From positions 62,001 through 126,000 of the forward strand of contig CAXXJE010000004.1 in assembly GCA_963675055.2 (NCBI GenBank): a stretch of DNA of 64,000 nt, written 5' to 3'. Positions 1-9,761 of this stretch are shown one piece after another. Made by a program: the position numbers and the translations under genes. Each line of letters starts with the position of its first letter. The stretch's first letter is position 1. The notes beneath the pieces are model-generated. The model made no database searches and was not told where the DNA came from. It saw only the letters and a program-made list of their open reading frames with translations. The DNA is from PGYT01 sp963675055. GTDB taxonomy: Bacteria > Bacteroidota > Ignavibacteria > Ignavibacteriales > Melioribacteraceae.

Positions 1-5
1 GTTTG

Positions 6-572
6 ATGCTTAATATTGGTGTTACCGGTCATCGAAAAATAGCTAATATTGATAAAGTCAATAGTCTTGTTAAAGCTGAACTTGTCAAAATAATCAATAA
101 TTATGATAGTGCTAATAGTACCATAAAAATAATTTCACCATTAGCCGAGGGTGCTGACAGAATAGTTATAAAAAAAGCAAAAGAGATAACCAATGTTTTG
201 TTAGAAGTTATACTTCCTTTCCCAATAGAAGAATATATTAAGGATTTCACATCAGCGGACTCAATTAAAGATTTTAATTATCTAATTGATTTGGCAAATA
301 AGGTCAATGTGATCAACGCTGAAGATATGGAGGAAATAGACGATTATCTTATGGACAAGGAATTACGAAACGAATTATATTATTTAACTGGTAAATATGT
401 CGTTGATAATTCTGAAATAATGTTAGCTATTTGGAATGAAAAGGCCTCCAAAGGTTGGGGAGGGACTGGTGACATTGTCAAATATGCTATGTCAGTGAAA
501 AAGTGTATTGTAATAATAAATCCAGAAAATTTCAGCATTAAGTTTGAGGGCTGTAATGAATACAAAATCTAA
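6..572 (+). CDS. SLOG-domain protein (predicted nucleotide sensor/synthase)
   Basis: Seen: a small Rossmann-type protein opening with a G-x-T-G-H-R motif at residues 5-10, then SPLAEGADR near residue 45 and W-N-x-K-x-S-K-G-x-G-G-T-G-D near residue 148. Known: these motifs are typical of SLOG proteins, which bind or produce nucleotide-derived ligands, and one SLOG group is coupled to SLATT membrane proteins in predicted biological-conflict systems. The stop overlaps the start of the downstream SLATT gene by 17 bases, so the pair is translationally coupled. ATG at 6 is preferred to TTG at 3, but the window begins here, so the ribosome binding site and any earlier start cannot be judged. Inferred: it makes or senses a signal that gates the membrane partner. 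Family call is firm; function is predicted. Confidence 0.8.
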   Translation: MLNIGVTGHRKIANIDKVNSLVKAELVKIINNYDSANSTIKIISPLAEGADRIVIKKAKEITNVLLEVILPFPIEEYIKDFTSADSIKDFNYLIDLANKVNVINAEDMEEIDDYLMDKELRNELYYLTGKYVVDNSEIMLAIWNEKASKGWGGTGDIVKYAMSVKKCIVIINPENFSIKFEGCNEYKI

Positions 573-1473
573 TTCTGTAGAATTAAATAAAGACGGGATT
601 CCTTTGTTAAGTTCTATGCCAGAATCTTATAGAGAATGTAGAAACTCCATTTTATCTGAATATGAAAAGTTTGATTCACCAGCCGATCAAAAACAGAAAT
701 TACATATTTCACTTGGGAAACTTATTTTTTCAACAGCATTTTTAGCTATATTTGTAGTTGCAATTGGTGTTTCATTCTTTGAGACAATTCCCAAATATAT
801 CTTCGGGATAGAGTTTATCTTACTGCTCATTATCATGCCTCTATATATTTACGCCAAACGATCGGCTGCACATTTTAAATGGATTGAAAATAGAAAACAA
901 GCAGAGTATTTGAGGATTTTACAATTCTCTATTCTTTCTGGAAGCTTAATGAGACCACAGAATTCAAATGATTTTTGCTGCCAAGATAAAATAGAAAAAA
1001 TGAAAGAGGATTTAAATACTACGAGTCTGGAAAACCTTAAAAACTATATTCGGAATAATTGGTTTACTCATCAATTAGAATATCACACAGAAAAATTAAA
1101 AAATTTTAATAGAAACGAAAATACACTAATTGGGGTCACTAGAATATTGTATACAGCTGCAGTATTGGTTGCAGGAATGCATTTATTTGGTCAATTCCAT
1201 TCCATTGATAGTTTATTAATTCTATTATCAATCGTACTGCCTGCTTTGTGTTCAGCTTTAATTGCAATAAAAACCCTCAGAGATTATAAAACAATTGCTG
1301 TCAATAGTGAAAAAATGATAAAAGAAATTAACGAACTTAGTTATACACTTAAAGACTGTACTTCGCATAAGGATTTTTATTCTATTATTCAGAATGCTGA
1401 AATAGTATTTGTAAATGAATTGGAACGTTGGCATATCCTGATTTCAGCCAGGGACCTTGAACTTTCTTTATAA
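556..1473 (+). CDS. SLATT-domain membrane protein (predicted pore effector)
   Basis: Seen: two hydrophobic hairpins, one at about residues 55-105 and one at about 195-245, with an amphipathic segment after the first that holds the pattern W-I-E-x-R-x-x-A-E-x-x-R. The long helix-rich middle and tail are charged. No signal peptide. Known: a 2TM unit followed by this helix is typical of SLATT (SMODS and SLOG associating 2TM effector) domains, predicted to form pores when a SLOG or cyclic-nucleotide partner signals. Start at ATG 556 is chosen because GAGGG lies eight bases upstream; the longer TTG form at 544 has no such site. Inferred: effector of a two-gene abortive-infection-like module with the upstream SLOG protein. 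AT-rich like its partner. Confidence 0.75.
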   Translation: MNTKSNSVELNKDGIPLLSSMPESYRECRNSILSEYEKFDSPADQKQKLHISLGKLIFSTAFLAIFVVAIGVSFFETIPKYIFGIEFILLLIIMPLYIYAKRSAAHFKWIENRKQAEYLRILQFSILSGSLMRPQNSNDFCCQDKIEKMKEDLNTTSLENLKNYIRNNWFTHQLEYHTEKLKNFNRNENTLIGVTRILYTAAVLVAGMHLFGQFHSIDSLLILLSIVLPALCSALIAIKTLRDYKTIAVNSEKMIKEINELSYTLKDCTSHKDFYSIIQNAEIVFVNELERWHILISARDLELSL

Positions 1474-1496
1474 ATAATCCGAATTATAAGTATTCT

Positions 1497-2504
1497 TTAC
1501 AGTAACTTAACTGCACTCATTAAGTTTTGTTGCTGTAGATGACTGTAAACCTGAGTAGTTGACAAATCCTCATGTCCAAGCAATTCTTTAATAATGTAAA
1601 GTGACACTCCTTTCCGAATAAGAACAGAGGCAAATGAATGACGTAAAGTATGGAAATGGATTTTGTCATCTAGGCCTGCAGCCCTGACACATTTTTTAAA
1701 ATTTTTACTAACATAATCATTATTCAATTTCACTCCGGGTACTTTTCGAAATATATAATCATCAAGATTGATAATTAAATCGGTATTCATAAGAATATCA
1801 AAAACATTATTATTCATAGGTATAATTCTTTCCTTTTTACTCTTTGTACTGAAATGACTATCACATTTTATCTTTATCAGCCTATTGTGAAAGTCAATCC
1901 AATTTAATCTCATATTTACTAATTCAGCTAGTCGCATTCCTGTATTAAATGCAACTTTGAATAAATCTCGAAGGACTTTATCATTAGTATAGGCAATAAT
2001 AATGTTAAACTCATTCTGTGTGATAAAGACAGGAATGGTTTTTGGAATGCGGGGGAATTTAATTTTCTTGAAAGGATTTACGGTTATGTAATTCCAATCG
2101 ACAGCTTTCGAAAAGGCGGCTTTGAGTATACGATAATGGAGATGTGCAAGGTATGGAGTTTTAGAGAATATTGACATTATAAAATTATCGATTGAATGAA
2201 GATGAATTTGAGCTAGATCGAGATTGCCAATATACATTCCGAATTTTAGAAAAGTATAATCTATCTGTTTCATATATTTATTTGAACACGCTGCCTTCAT
2301 ATAATTGATATATTCATTCTTGAATTGATTCAAGGTAAGGACAGAATTAATAGTAGTGGGAATGCTTATTGATTGTTCGAATTCAGCCATGAAACGTTTA
2401 GCTTTTTCCTGGTTATTTGTCTTTGTGGATTTCGTAGTGCGTTTACCATTGACTTCATAAACAACCTGGTAAAATGGTGATTTTAATGATTTTGTTAAAA
2501 ACAT
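1497..2504 (-). CDS. Tyrosine recombinase / integrase
   Basis: Seen: a 335-residue phage-integrase-family protein with an N-terminal SAM-like DNA-binding half and a C-terminal catalytic half. The catalytic set is complete: Arg near 190 in TGMRLAEL, H285-x-x-R288, H311 in LLGHEDLS and nucleophile Tyr320 in TQVYSHL. An AGGAAG ribosome binding site precedes the ATG. Known: such enzymes insert and excise genomic islands, often at the 3' end of tRNA genes. The gene lies on the 3' side of tRNA-Arg and in the same orientation, 140 bases away, the usual arrangement for an integrated island. Inferred: it mobilises the element that carries the SLOG/SLATT pair; the far attachment site lies left of the window. 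Convergent with the SLATT gene, 23 bases apart. Confidence 0.9.
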   Translation of the reverse strand: MFLTKSLKSPFYQVVYEVNGKRTTKSTKTNNQEKAKRFMAEFEQSISIPTTINSVLTLNQFKNEYINYMKAACSNKYMKQIDYTFLKFGMYIGNLDLAQIHLHSIDNFIMSIFSKTPYLAHLHYRILKAAFSKAVDWNYITVNPFKKIKFPRIPKTIPVFITQNEFNIIIAYTNDKVLRDLFKVAFNTGMRLAELVNMRLNWIDFHNRLIKIKCDSHFSTKSKKERIIPMNNNVFDILMNTDLIINLDDYIFRKVPGVKLNNDYVSKNFKKCVRAAGLDDKIHFHTLRHSFASVLIRKGVSLYIIKELLGHEDLSTTQVYSHLQQQNLMSAVKLL

Positions 2505-2603
2505 TTGCTTCCTCCCAGTGTTCAGAAGGAATAGGATTACAGATCGGAAAGTCCTTACTCAGTCCCTATCTGAAATCATAAGGACTATTGTTTAAGTGCA
2601 GAA

Positions 2604-2635
2604 TAAAAAAGCTCAACTACAGTATGTAATTGAGC
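2604..2635 (-). terminator. Rho-independent terminator after tRNA-Arg
   Basis: On the minus strand, a 10-bp stem with one wobble (GCTCAACTAC against GTAATTGAGC on plus) is followed by six T. It sits 9 bases past the tRNA 3' end and would end the tRNA transcript before the integrase gene. Confidence 0.75.
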
Positions 2636-2643
2636 CTTTTAAG

Positions 2644-2717
<74 letters not shown>

Positions 2718-2891
2718 GTGTATAAACAGTAAATATATTAAAAGAACGGGAGCAAATATACAACAAACGGAGCTGTAATTCAATGATTCAATTAACCGTA
2801 GATAAATTAGATGATGAGTAAATTTATCCATGGAAATCCTGCGGGAACCAGCGAGATTTAGTATTTTTATCCGGATCATTCCAATAACTCA

Positions 2892-5063
2892 TTGCCTGCG
2901 GGCAGGGGAGAGAAGATCGACAGTTTTCTGATAAAACAACGATACCTGATAGCAGCAGTTCTTGCTGTCATGGCGCTTTCAATCGACCTATATTTCTACA
3001 CAGGTTACTACGGCAGTGATGATAAATCGTATGTCCTGTTCGCGAATGAAATCGCCAAAGGTAATTTCCCGCTGGAAACGGAAGAGTTAGGTGAGTTTAT
3101 TACTTCCGATGGGCAGACTGTTGATTTCGGTGTACTTCGTTTCGCTTATACTCTTCCCTTAAGTCTGATGTATTTCCTCTCTGGAGGAAGTCTGTTCGCA
3201 ATAACTTTTTTGAATATCCTGCTGCATATCGGAATTCTCCTTCTTACCTTTAAGCTTGGCGAACTTGTCGACGGGGTTAAAGTCGGACTGTTTGCAGCAT
3301 TCATTGTCGCGGTATCGCCGGTGTTTTATTTATACTCAGGTATGATACTGCCGGATAACTCGGAAGTATTCTGGCTTTTCCTGTCAATCTATATGATACT
3401 GAAAGTCCGGAAAAGTATTGCTCAGGGTTTGAATGAAAATTCGTTTAAACTGATCAAGACATTGTTTCTGTCCGGGTTATTTCTCGGACTATCTTACTCC
3501 GCGAAACTCAGCGCGCTTATAATGCTCGTCCCGCTGGGAATCTTTCTCCTTACATTGCCCAATAAATTATTTTCGAAAACAACAGTTAAATATGTTCTTA
3601 CCTTCGCGGCTGGATTTGCTATCGTAGTAATAATAGAGACGATAATAATTTACATTCTCTTTGATGATCTTATTGTACGTTACCAGATCATCGCAGGATT
3701 TAAGGATCACTACCTAAGACGCGCTTCGCAGCAGGGAAGTACAGTACTGGAAAGATACCGTCGGATGTGGCAGATCTTCGGACTCCATTTCAGCCAATAT
3801 ATACTTTACTTTGCTCTGTTTACTGTTCTATGGTTTCCGTTCACTGTAAGGAAAAATAATTTTCTCTGGTTTGTGCTTGTCTGGGGAATACTTTACAAGA
3901 CTTTCGGGACAACTAATTTCTCCGATTACGCCCCGCCTGTAATCCAAGTGCGATACTTCGCGTTCAGTGTTCCGTTAATCGGAATTATAACCGGGATGAT
4001 CTTTAGGCGAATCTATCTTATCATAAGGGATATCAGCGGATATAAGAACGAAGTGAAGTTGGTAATGCTGGTTTTAATAGCTGGAATATTTACCGCCTTT
4101 GCATATTTGAATGTCCGGGGCAATTTGTCTTATGCTGGCAAACTATACAGGGCTCCTCTTATACAAAGCTCCGACAACGCTATTGAATTCCTGGATGAGA
4201 ACTGTCCGGATGCTGAAGTGATATTATCCGATACAACTAAGTACTGGTTTTATCCTTATTATTTTAGGGACGGATCTGAGAGCAGCAGTTCCGGTTTAGT
4301 GGACTTTCCGGATTCGCAGTTAACGTCTCCGTATTATGTTGTCGGATCGTTATTAACGGAGTTTAATGAAGACTGGCTGAATAGAATTGAAGCCGGTAAT
4401 AACTCGATACAATTTATTGATGTATTCCATCCCGATTTTTCACCTTATGATAGGTTTTTTAATTCAGGCGCATTACCTATTGAATATCCAAACGAATCAA
4501 TCTATGATAAATACAGGTCTTTTGTTGTTAAGGTTGATCGCGGAGATGAAATAACAGAGAACTCATTCCCGGGCAGAGACTATCTAGTTTTGTATCATAG
4601 AACAGTTTATCCTGATGTACGGGTTTTTAAGAATCTTAATTCACATCTTATAACATGGGATGAATATCCGGATGACAGACAGATCTTCATAAATTCGTTT
4701 GATGCGAGACTCAAAACATCCCCTCCGGTTAACAGGTTGTTCGGAGCTGTTGACAGCACCGCAAACTTCTATGAGTTCAAATATAGCTTCAATAACGAAA
4801 GCGACTTTGAAATCGAGGTTAAATCAGAAATATACTTATACGGCAAGACATTCAGGATTAACACAAGCACACTTAAAACAGTACTACCGGTCGGAACAGG
4901 TAAACAGGTTGCAATTGGAATTAACAATGTTGACACTCAGGCGCGTAACTATAGAATTCAGTTATTTATCCTGAATAAATCAGGAGAAGGTGGTAAATTG
5001 TCTATTAGCGATTTCAAAGTAAGTTATAAGTATAATTCCGGGTTTAATAATGTATCACGATAA
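2892..5063 (+). CDS. GT-C type membrane glycosyltransferase (family 39/PMT-like)
   Basis: Seen: 723 residues with about ten membrane helices in the first 430 residues, an acidic motif GYYGSDDKSYV at about 38-48 in the first periplasmic loop, and a soluble C-terminal beta-rich domain of about 290 residues. Known: a D-D or D-E pair in the first loop is the catalytic signature of GT-C enzymes (ArnT/PMT superfamily), which move sugars from polyprenyl-phosphate donors at the outer face of the inner membrane. The adjacent GT2 gene, overlapping by 14 bases, could make such a lipid-linked donor. Odd: no good start. TTG at 2892 lies inside a GC-rich palindrome and lacks a ribosome binding site; the first ATG (2970) would cut into the first helix. 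The frame is open back to 2862. Confidence 0.75.
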   Translation: MPAGRGEKIDSFLIKQRYLIAAVLAVMALSIDLYFYTGYYGSDDKSYVLFANEIAKGNFPLETEELGEFITSDGQTVDFGVLRFAYTLPLSLMYFLSGGSLFAITFLNILLHIGILLLTFKLGELVDGVKVGLFAAFIVAVSPVFYLYSGMILPDNSEVFWLFLSIYMILKVRKSIAQGLNENSFKLIKTLFLSGLFLGLSYSAKLSALIMLVPLGIFLLTLPNKLFSKTTVKYVLTFAAGFAIVVIIETIIIYILFDDLIVRYQIIAGFKDHYLRRASQQGSTVLERYRRMWQIFGLHFSQYILYFALFTVLWFPFTVRKNNFLWFVLVWGILYKTFGTTNFSDYAPPVIQVRYFAFSVPLIGIITGMIFRRIYLIIRDISGYKNEVKLVMLVLIAGIFTAFAYLNVRGNLSYAGKLYRAPLIQSSDNAIEFLDENCPDAEVILSDTTKYWFYPYYFRDGSESSSSGLVDFPDSQLTSPYYVVGSLLTEFNEDWLNRIEAGNNSIQFIDVFHPDFSPYDRFFNSGALPIEYPNESIYDKYRSFVVKVDRGDEITENSFPGRDYLVLYHRTVYPDVRVFKNLNSHLITWDEYPDDRQIFINSFDARLKTSPPVNRLFGAVDSTANFYEFKYSFNNESDFEIEVKSEIYLYGKTFRINTSTLKTVLPVGTGKQVAIGINNVDTQARNYRIQLFILNKSGEGGKLSISDFKVSYKYNSGFNNVSR

Positions 5064-6144
5064 AACTGTTGCAGTAGTCGTACCCGCATATAACGAGGAA
5101 AAACAGATTCGAGTAGTTATAGAGACTATGCCCGAGTTTGTTGACAGGATTATTATAGTGGACGACTGCTCCAAGGATAATACTGTTAAAGTCGTTGAGG
5201 AAATTTTAACGGAAAGAAGTGAAGAAAGAATTTTACCTGAGAATAACAAACAGCAGGGCGCTTCCGGTTTATTCAACAATGCTGAAGTAATTCTTGAAAA
5301 GTTAAATAGGGAAGAGCAGGCATTCTTCACTCCCCGTGAAATTATAAATGAGAACGTCAGTGACAGGATCGTGTTAATAGTCCATAAAGAAAATGCCGGT
5401 GTGGGCGCATCTATTGCGACAGGTTACAAATGGTGTAAGGACAATAGTATAGATTGTACAGCTGTAATGGCGGGTGATGCCCAAATGGATCCGTCTGAAC
5501 TTGAATCTATCATCAGTCCGGTTCTACTGGAAGAAATCGATTATGTGAAAGGGAACAGACTGCGTCACGGCAGTTCATGGCATGTAATTCCGAAGATCAG
5601 ATTCCTCGGCAACTCGGTTTTGTCGATACTTACCAAAATTGCTTCCGGATACTGGCATGTCAGTGATACTCAAACCGGCTACACGGCAATTTCCAAATCG
5701 GCATTGAATGCAATACCACTTTATAAAATATATAAACGTTACGGAATGCCCAACGACATACTCGTCAAACTCAATATCGCGTTCTGCTCACTTAAAGAAG
5801 TTAATATTAAGCCGGTATACAATGTAGGCGAGCAGTCTAAAATGCGAATCCTGAAAGTTATTCCGAAGATTTCATTCCTGCTTGCTAAATCATTTTTCAG
5901 AAGAGTCTGGATTAAATATTTACTCAAGGATTTTCATCCGCTGTTCCTGCTTTATCATTTTTCTTTCATACTTGGCGCGGCTTGTATTCCATATGCGATT
6001 AAGATAATCAAAGCGTTCATATATGGAACAACGCTGAACTATGAACCATTGCTTGCATTCCTTTTCCTGTCAATAAGCGGTTTTCAGTCGCTTCTCTTTG
6101 CGATGTGGATGGACATACAGGACAATGAACGACTTTATAAATAG
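5050..6144 (+). CDS. GT2 glycosyltransferase (polyprenyl-phosphate sugar synthase-like)
   Basis: Seen: GT-A fold start VVVPAYNEEKQIRVVIE, then VDDCSKDNT, the DxD-like MAGDAQMDP near residue 139, and conserved RLRHGSSW and SDTQTGYTAIS motifs; two membrane helices lie at the C-terminus. Known: this layout matches the DPM1/DPG synthase branch of GT2, which charges polyprenyl phosphate with a sugar from a nucleotide donor. Odd: about 55 residues of polar sequence (about 55-110) are inserted between the DDC motif and the VHKENAG segment, longer than usual for the family. It overlaps the upstream GT-C gene by 14 bases and ends 11 bases before the amidotransferase, so the three form an operon. Likely supplies the lipid-linked donor for the GT-C enzyme. 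Confidence 0.85.
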   Translation: MYHDKTVAVVVPAYNEEKQIRVVIETMPEFVDRIIIVDDCSKDNTVKVVEEILTERSEERILPENNKQQGASGLFNNAEVILEKLNREEQAFFTPREIINENVSDRIVLIVHKENAGVGASIATGYKWCKDNSIDCTAVMAGDAQMDPSELESIISPVLLEEIDYVKGNRLRHGSSWHVIPKIRFLGNSVLSILTKIASGYWHVSDTQTGYTAISKSALNAIPLYKIYKRYGMPNDILVKLNIAFCSLKEVNIKPVYNVGEQSKMRILKVIPKISFLLAKSFFRRVWIKYLLKDFHPLFLLYHFSFILGAACIPYAIKIIKAFIYGTTLNYEPLLAFLFLSISGFQSLLFAMWMDIQDNERLYK

Positions 6145-6155
6145 CGGTTATACTT

Positions 6156-8162
6156 ATGTGCGGAATATTCGGAATATCGCTCAGCAGCAATTCTCAATTC
6201 TCTGATAAACAATTCAGAAGTGTTGTCAGGAAACTTTTTATTCTATCAGAGTCGAGGGGAAAGGAAGCTTCCGGACTGGCAGGTACTGTTACGGACAAGA
6301 TACTCGTTCACAAATCACCTCAAACTGCAAGTGAACTGGTTAAATCAAATAGTTTCCGGGAGGTGATAAACAGAATTTCTGACGGCAGCGGCTGTAGAAA
6401 TCTGATTGGTCACTCAAGACTTGTTACGAACGGTTATGAACATTTCAACAAGAATAACCAGCCGGTGGTTAATAATGATATGATTGTAGTTCATAATGGA
6501 ATAATAGTTAACTACCGCGAATTGTGGGATTCATTAGTTGCTGATCCTAAAACAGATCTTGATAGTGAGATTATTCCAGCCATACTTTTCGAAAGCCTTA
6601 CCGAATGCGGTTCGATGTCGAAAGCATTAAAGGAACTCTTCGCAATGATATATGGAATGACTTCAATTGCGATGATGACTGTAAGTATGGATGCTCTATT
6701 CCTTGCGACAAATAACGGTTCACTTTACTATTGCCACGATACGAATAATAGCATTTTAATATTCGCTTCTGAGAGATATATACTCGAAAAAGCTATGAGA
6801 GATGAATTCGGGGAAGGAACTGGTAGCTTTAATGAGGTTGCACAACTTCAGGCAGGCGGCATGCTGATGTTCGATCCATCCGGTAATAAATTAGTTTGCA
6901 CCGCGCTCAATGAAAATGTAAACTCCATGGATGTAAAAGTTAATGAGGTTTATCGGGAAGTTCAGTTGTTGGAAGTGGAGTTAAATGAAAACAAAAACTA
7001 TGTTAACACGAGTTTCGAAAGCGTCACCGGCGAAGTCCCTACCGAATTTGAAAAGGTCTTCGAGGAGCGAAGAGAACAAATTAATGAGTTGAAAAGATGT
7101 AAGAAGTGCACACTGCCAGAATCCTTTCCATATATAGAATATGATGAGAATGGGGTTTGCAACTATTGCAGTAACTATCATCCGATTGAATATCTTGGCG
7201 CTGATAAACTTAGAGAATTAGCTGAAGGGTTAAAGCGGAAGGATAGTCGTCCGGAGTGTTTGGTCCCTTTCAGCGGGGGAAGAGACAGCAGTTATGTTCT
7301 TCACTATCTGGTTCATGAACTCGGTCTAAAGCCATTAGCGTTTTCATACGACTGGGGAATGATAACTGATCTGGCACGAAGGAATCAATCGCGGTTATGC
7401 GGCAAACTGGGTGTTGAGCATATACTTGTATCGGCGGATATCAGGCGCAAAAGAAAATACATCAGCCAGAATGTATCAGCCTGGCTAAAAAAGCCGGAAC
7501 TTGGAATGGTACCGCTGTTCATGGCAGGGGACAAACAGTACTTCTATTACACGCAAAAATTATTAAGAGAAAATAATCTTGGAATTTCTTTTCTCGGAGA
7601 GAACCTTTTAGAAACGACGAATTTCAAATCCGGTTTTGCAGGCATTAAACCAATCCACGGAAAAGATAAAACTTACTCGCTTTCGATGCGAAATAAGTTT
7701 GCCATGTTATTATATTATGCCGGACAGTATGTCCGGAATCCCGCCTATATAAACAGCTCACTAATTGATACGGCTGGCAGTTTTAAATCATATTATATGC
7801 TCGAGCATACGAGCGTGAATTTGTTCAACTTCATTGAGTGGGATGAGAAGGAAATTATTAATCTTCTTCGAGATGAATATGACTGGGAGACTGATCCGGG
7901 CACCTCTACAACGTGGAGAATTGGTGACGGTACTGCTGCATTCTATAACTATATTTATTATATGGCAGCTGGATTTAACGAGAACGACACATTCAGAAGT
8001 AATCAAATCCGGGAGGGGATTATCAACCGTGAAACTGCTATTCAGGTGCTTGACGCTGAAAATAAACCGAGATGGGATTCAATAAAGTGGTACTGCAACA
8101 CCATTGGCATTGATTTCCGGGATGCTATTAAGAGAGTAAATGATATTAATCCAATATATTAG
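6156..8162 (+). CDS. Glutaminase / N-acetyl sugar amidotransferase fusion (WbpG/PseA-like)
   Basis: Seen: 668 residues in two parts. Residues 1 to about 250 are a class II glutamine amidotransferase starting MCGIFGIS (Cys2 the nucleophile) with GHSRLVTNG and VVHNGIIVNY. From about 312 there is a CxxC...CxxC cluster (CKKCTLPES ... CNYC), then a PP-loop PFSGGRDSSY at about 371-380 and a long domain with FLGENLLETTNFKSGFAG. Known: the second part matches the WbpG/PseA/LegG family that turns sugar carboxylates or ketones into amide or amidine groups, normally taking ammonia from a separate HisH-type glutaminase. Here an AsnB/GlmS-type glutaminase is fused instead. Inferred: self-sufficient sugar amidation for an O-antigen or capsule sugar. 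Same operon as the GT2 gene. Confidence 0.85.
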   Translation: MCGIFGISLSSNSQFSDKQFRSVVRKLFILSESRGKEASGLAGTVTDKILVHKSPQTASELVKSNSFREVINRISDGSGCRNLIGHSRLVTNGYEHFNKNNQPVVNNDMIVVHNGIIVNYRELWDSLVADPKTDLDSEIIPAILFESLTECGSMSKALKELFAMIYGMTSIAMMTVSMDALFLATNNGSLYYCHDTNNSILIFASERYILEKAMRDEFGEGTGSFNEVAQLQAGGMLMFDPSGNKLVCTALNENVNSMDVKVNEVYREVQLLEVELNENKNYVNTSFESVTGEVPTEFEKVFEERREQINELKRCKKCTLPESFPYIEYDENGVCNYCSNYHPIEYLGADKLRELAEGLKRKDSRPECLVPFSGGRDSSYVLHYLVHELGLKPLAFSYDWGMITDLARRNQSRLCGKLGVEHILVSADIRRKRKYISQNVSAWLKKPELGMVPLFMAGDKQYFYYTQKLLRENNLGISFLGENLLETTNFKSGFAGIKPIHGKDKTYSLSMRNKFAMLLYYAGQYVRNPAYINSSLIDTAGSFKSYYMLEHTSVNLFNFIEWDEKEIINLLRDEYDWETDPGTSTTWRIGDGTAAFYNYIYYMAAGFNENDTFRSNQIREGIINRETAIQVLDAENKPRWDSIKWYCNTIGIDFRDAIKRVNDINPIY

Positions 8163-8196
8163 ACTTAATAAATTGATTTTATAATATCCGAAAGCT

Positions 8197-9477
8197 ATGC
8201 TGAATAAAATTCTAAGTAAAATACCGGTATCGGACCAAATTAAATCCGACACGTTGTGGAATGTTGCATCGCTTGGACTTTTCGGTTTTTCAGGGCTGAT
8301 CGTTTCATTCATAATATCCAAGTATTATCAACCTGAGATTCTGGGAGTATTTAATATCAATTTTGCTTTAATAATGATACTCTCGCAGCTTGCCGGCGGC
8401 GGAATTCACTATTCTGTATTGCATAGAATATCAAAATATGCGGGAAATGGCACACAAGAAAAGGAGATTATAAGTAATGGATTGCTGGCTGAATTTATTT
8501 CCGCTGGATTTATCAGCCTTGTATTACTATTGAATGTGAATCTGCTGGAAGTACTTTATGATAATCCCATTGATGTGGAATCAGTCTACTATATAATTCC
8601 GGCAATATTTTTTCTGGCTATAAATAAAGTAATACTTTCTTTTTTTAATGGTCGGAGAGAGATGAAGACCTTTGCACTCGCGAATGTACTAAGAGCGTTC
8701 GTTCTTCTCGTTGCACTTGGGGTACTAATAAATATATCATATAATCCTAAGAGGATTGCCTTAATATTCAGTTTGTCCGAAATTACAGTTTGTATAGTTT
8801 TTTCTATCAAAATGATAAGATATGTTAACTTTAGAGCAATAAACGGCAGGGGAATCCGAGATCATTTTAACCATGGATTAAAATCGCTTGCCGGTACTAT
8901 ATTTATGGATATAAATACTAAAGTTGATATTGTAATGCTTGGTTATTTCCTAAACGATTACGCGGTCGGTATTTATACGCTTCCGGCTTTGATTATTGAA
9001 GGGTATCACCAGCTTCCATCCGTTTTAAGGAATGTTATAAATCCGGTATTAACAAAAACATTTAACGAAAAAGGAAGTATTGAACTTCAAGAGTCCCTAA
9101 AAAAGGGGATTAAACTAACTTATAAAGTCTTAATCCCGGCAGGAGTAGTTGTTTTTGTATTTTACCCGGCGGCAATTTGGCTGCTTAACTTGGATGAAAG
9201 TTTTTATTCCGGACTTTTCCCCCTGCTTATATTAACTGCTGGAAGTATGACGGCAATTGGATATTTACCTTTACTAACTATTTTTAACCAGCTGGGACTT
9301 CCCAAAACACAATCTTTATTCTTCTCACTAGTATTCCTTTTAAATGTTTTATTCAATATCATACTTATTCCCATTCTACATATTGAAGGTGCCGCTGTTG
9401 CAACTTCCATCTCATTCATTCTGGCAGTAATTCTGTTAAAAGTGTTTCTTGAAAGTAAAGTGAATGTCCAAGTATAG
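8197..9477 (+). CDS. Wzx-type polysaccharide flippase
   Basis: Seen: 426 residues that are almost wholly hydrophobic, about 12 membrane helices, starting with a short cytoplasmic tail then LWNVASLGLFGFSGLIVSF. Patterns such as FFNGRREMKTFALANVLRA and the MLGYFLNDYAVGIYTLPA segment are typical of the polysaccharide-transport branch of the MOP superfamily. Known: these proteins flip undecaprenyl-linked oligosaccharides across the inner membrane. It begins 34 bases after the amidotransferase gene and closes the polysaccharide operon. The substrate cannot be read from the sequence. Confidence 0.85.
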   Translation: MLNKILSKIPVSDQIKSDTLWNVASLGLFGFSGLIVSFIISKYYQPEILGVFNINFALIMILSQLAGGGIHYSVLHRISKYAGNGTQEKEIISNGLLAEFISAGFISLVLLLNVNLLEVLYDNPIDVESVYYIIPAIFFLAINKVILSFFNGRREMKTFALANVLRAFVLLVALGVLINISYNPKRIALIFSLSEITVCIVFSIKMIRYVNFRAINGRGIRDHFNHGLKSLAGTIFMDINTKVDIVMLGYFLNDYAVGIYTLPALIIEGYHQLPSVLRNVINPVLTKTFNEKGSIELQESLKKGIKLTYKVLIPAGVVVFVFYPAAIWLLNLDESFYSGLFPLLILTAGSMTAIGYLPLLTIFNQLGLPKTQSLFFSLVFLLNVLFNIILIPILHIEGAAVATSISFILAVILLKVFLESKVNVQV

Positions 9478-9647
9478 AGCATCGTTCATCCGAAGAGGCG
9501 ATCGCTAATCGTAGGATTAAAGGGTTAGACTCCTCATATACTAAACTACTTCCTTAAAAGTCCGTTTTAAATAAGTGCGATAATGGATCATAAACGAACA
9601 TTATCTAATTCTTGGTCAAAAAAAGATGGAAAATATTTAAAAAGTAC

Positions 9648-9676
9648 TTGACAACAAGACTTAACATCCTTATTAT
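9648..9676 (+). promoter_or_regulatory. Distal sigma70-like promoter
   Basis: TTGACA at 9648-9653, a 17-bp spacer, and TATTAT at 9671-9676. The -35 box is perfect and the spacing optimal. Transcripts would carry a leader of about 170 nt before the gene at 9855. Confidence 0.6.
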
Positions 9677-9761
9677 TACTCACCAGCCAAAAAATAATCG
9701 TGTAAATTATTCGTTCATCGTAAAAGTTTGTCGAATATCTTGATATCTTGAAATTCAGTTG

